Part shown: positions 63,790 through 64,000 of the stretch, in pieces
Layout: each line of letters begins with the position of its first letter
Position numbering within the stretch: the stretch's first letter is position 1
NCBI RefSeq assembly: GCF_000739375.1
Contig: NZ_CP006704.1
Location: 124,001 to 188,000 of the forward strand
Length of the DNA: 64,000 nucleotides
Origin: Comamonas testosteroni TK102
Lineage (GTDB): Bacteria; Pseudomonadota; Gammaproteobacteria; Burkholderiales; Burkholderiaceae_C
Direction of reading: 5' to 3'
Position numbers and translations under genes: made by a program
The notes under the pieces: model-generated
The model's input: the letters and a program-made list of their open reading frames with translations, nothing else
What the model was told of the DNA's origin: nothing
The model's database searches: none

Positions 63790-64000
63790 ATGCAACGCTT
63801 TGACCTGAACCAGATTGCGCCCAGCCCGTGGAAGAACGGGGGCGGCAGCACGCGCGAGATTGCCTGCTGGCCGCAGGGCGCGGGCATGGACAGCTTTGGC
63901 TGGCGCGTGAGCGTGGCCACGATTGCCCAGGCCGGCCCGTTTTCGGCATTCCCGGGCATAGACCGCCAGATCATGCTGCTCGATGGCGACGGGGTGCGGC
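63790..64000 (+). CDS. hutD: HutD family protein (N-terminal part, cut by window edge)
   Basis: The first 70 residues are present, starting at ATG 63790. The opening MQRFDLNQIAPSPWKNGGG with STREIACWP is the N-terminal signature of HutD/Ves, a cupin of unclear function in histidine use; WRVSVATIAQAGPFSAFPGIDRQI continues, and the frame stays open to the edge. HutD is often placed by hutU and is thought to limit urocanate or flux. The gap after hutU holds the repeat, but orientation supports one operon. Confidence 0.9.
   Translation, partial: MQRFDLNQIAPSPWKNGGGSTREIACWPQGAGMDSFGWRVSVATIAQAGPFSAFPGIDRQIMLLDGDGVR

Overview
This is a GC-rich bacterial chromosome segment. The gene content points to the family Comamonadaceae (Betaproteobacteria), most like Comamonas: a Bug-type periplasmic receptor, a two-part MetH whose large part has an S-adenosylhomocysteine riboswitch, an AceI-type efflux protein with a divergent LysR regulator, and two interspersed intergenic repeat families. 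The genus is inferred from content only; no alignment was possible.

Layout. 0-3.4 kb is the end of a cell-surface polysaccharide region: an O-antigen-ligase-like gene broken by one in-frame amber codon and two glycosyltransferases. 3.4-9.7 kb is housekeeping: a zinc-ribbon protein, ilvE, radA, initiator tRNA-Met, glutamate dehydrogenase and a hydratase of the fumarylacetoacetase fold. 9.8-17 kb holds a polyphosphate kinase 2, a muconate-cycloisomerase-like gene with a Bug receptor and divergent LysR, the LysR/PACE efflux pair, and gltS. 17.4-20.3 kb is the SAH riboswitch and metH. 20.5-29.6 kb holds a lipoprotein, the dctA-gntR operon with paired operators, cardiolipin synthase, an ammonium transporter, a secreted glycerophosphodiesterase and a solitary trpB. 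29.8-32.8 kb is the uncharacterised DUF2868/DUF3482 membrane-protein and GTPase pair.

32.8-47.6 kb is the best candidate for an undescribed system. A BaeSR/PmrAB-like two-component pair is divergent from a tightly packed nine-gene run: outer-membrane channel, FtsX-type permease, ATPase, adaptor, HAD phosphatase, alpha/beta hydrolase, two half-size EamA transporters and a DegT-type aminotransferase. It converges on a four-gene run: class III aminotransferase, FemAB/GNAT-like acyltransferase, arginase-fold enzyme with all six metal ligands, and cyclopropane-synthase-like methyltransferase. Together they read as synthesis, flipping and export of an amino-containing lipid or small metabolite; the product cannot be named from the sequence.

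47.9-54.1 kb holds recQ, a third HutC-like regulator, an acyl-CoA dehydrogenase/CoA-transferase pair and a LysR regulator. 54.2-64 kb is a histidine-utilisation region: a three-gene ABC importer, a first hutC, hutH, a second hutC facing the other way, an NCS1 permease, hutU and the start of hutD. Five sites close to TGTATAGACA punctuate its promoters, suggesting one HutC-type regulon with two repressors.

Two repeat families sit at gene 3' ends. One (five copies) abuts stop codons in a fixed orientation and carries a hairpin whose paired bases covary. The other (three copies) is a long imperfect palindrome acting as a terminator-like element; one copy supplies the C-terminal codons and stop of the cfa-like gene.
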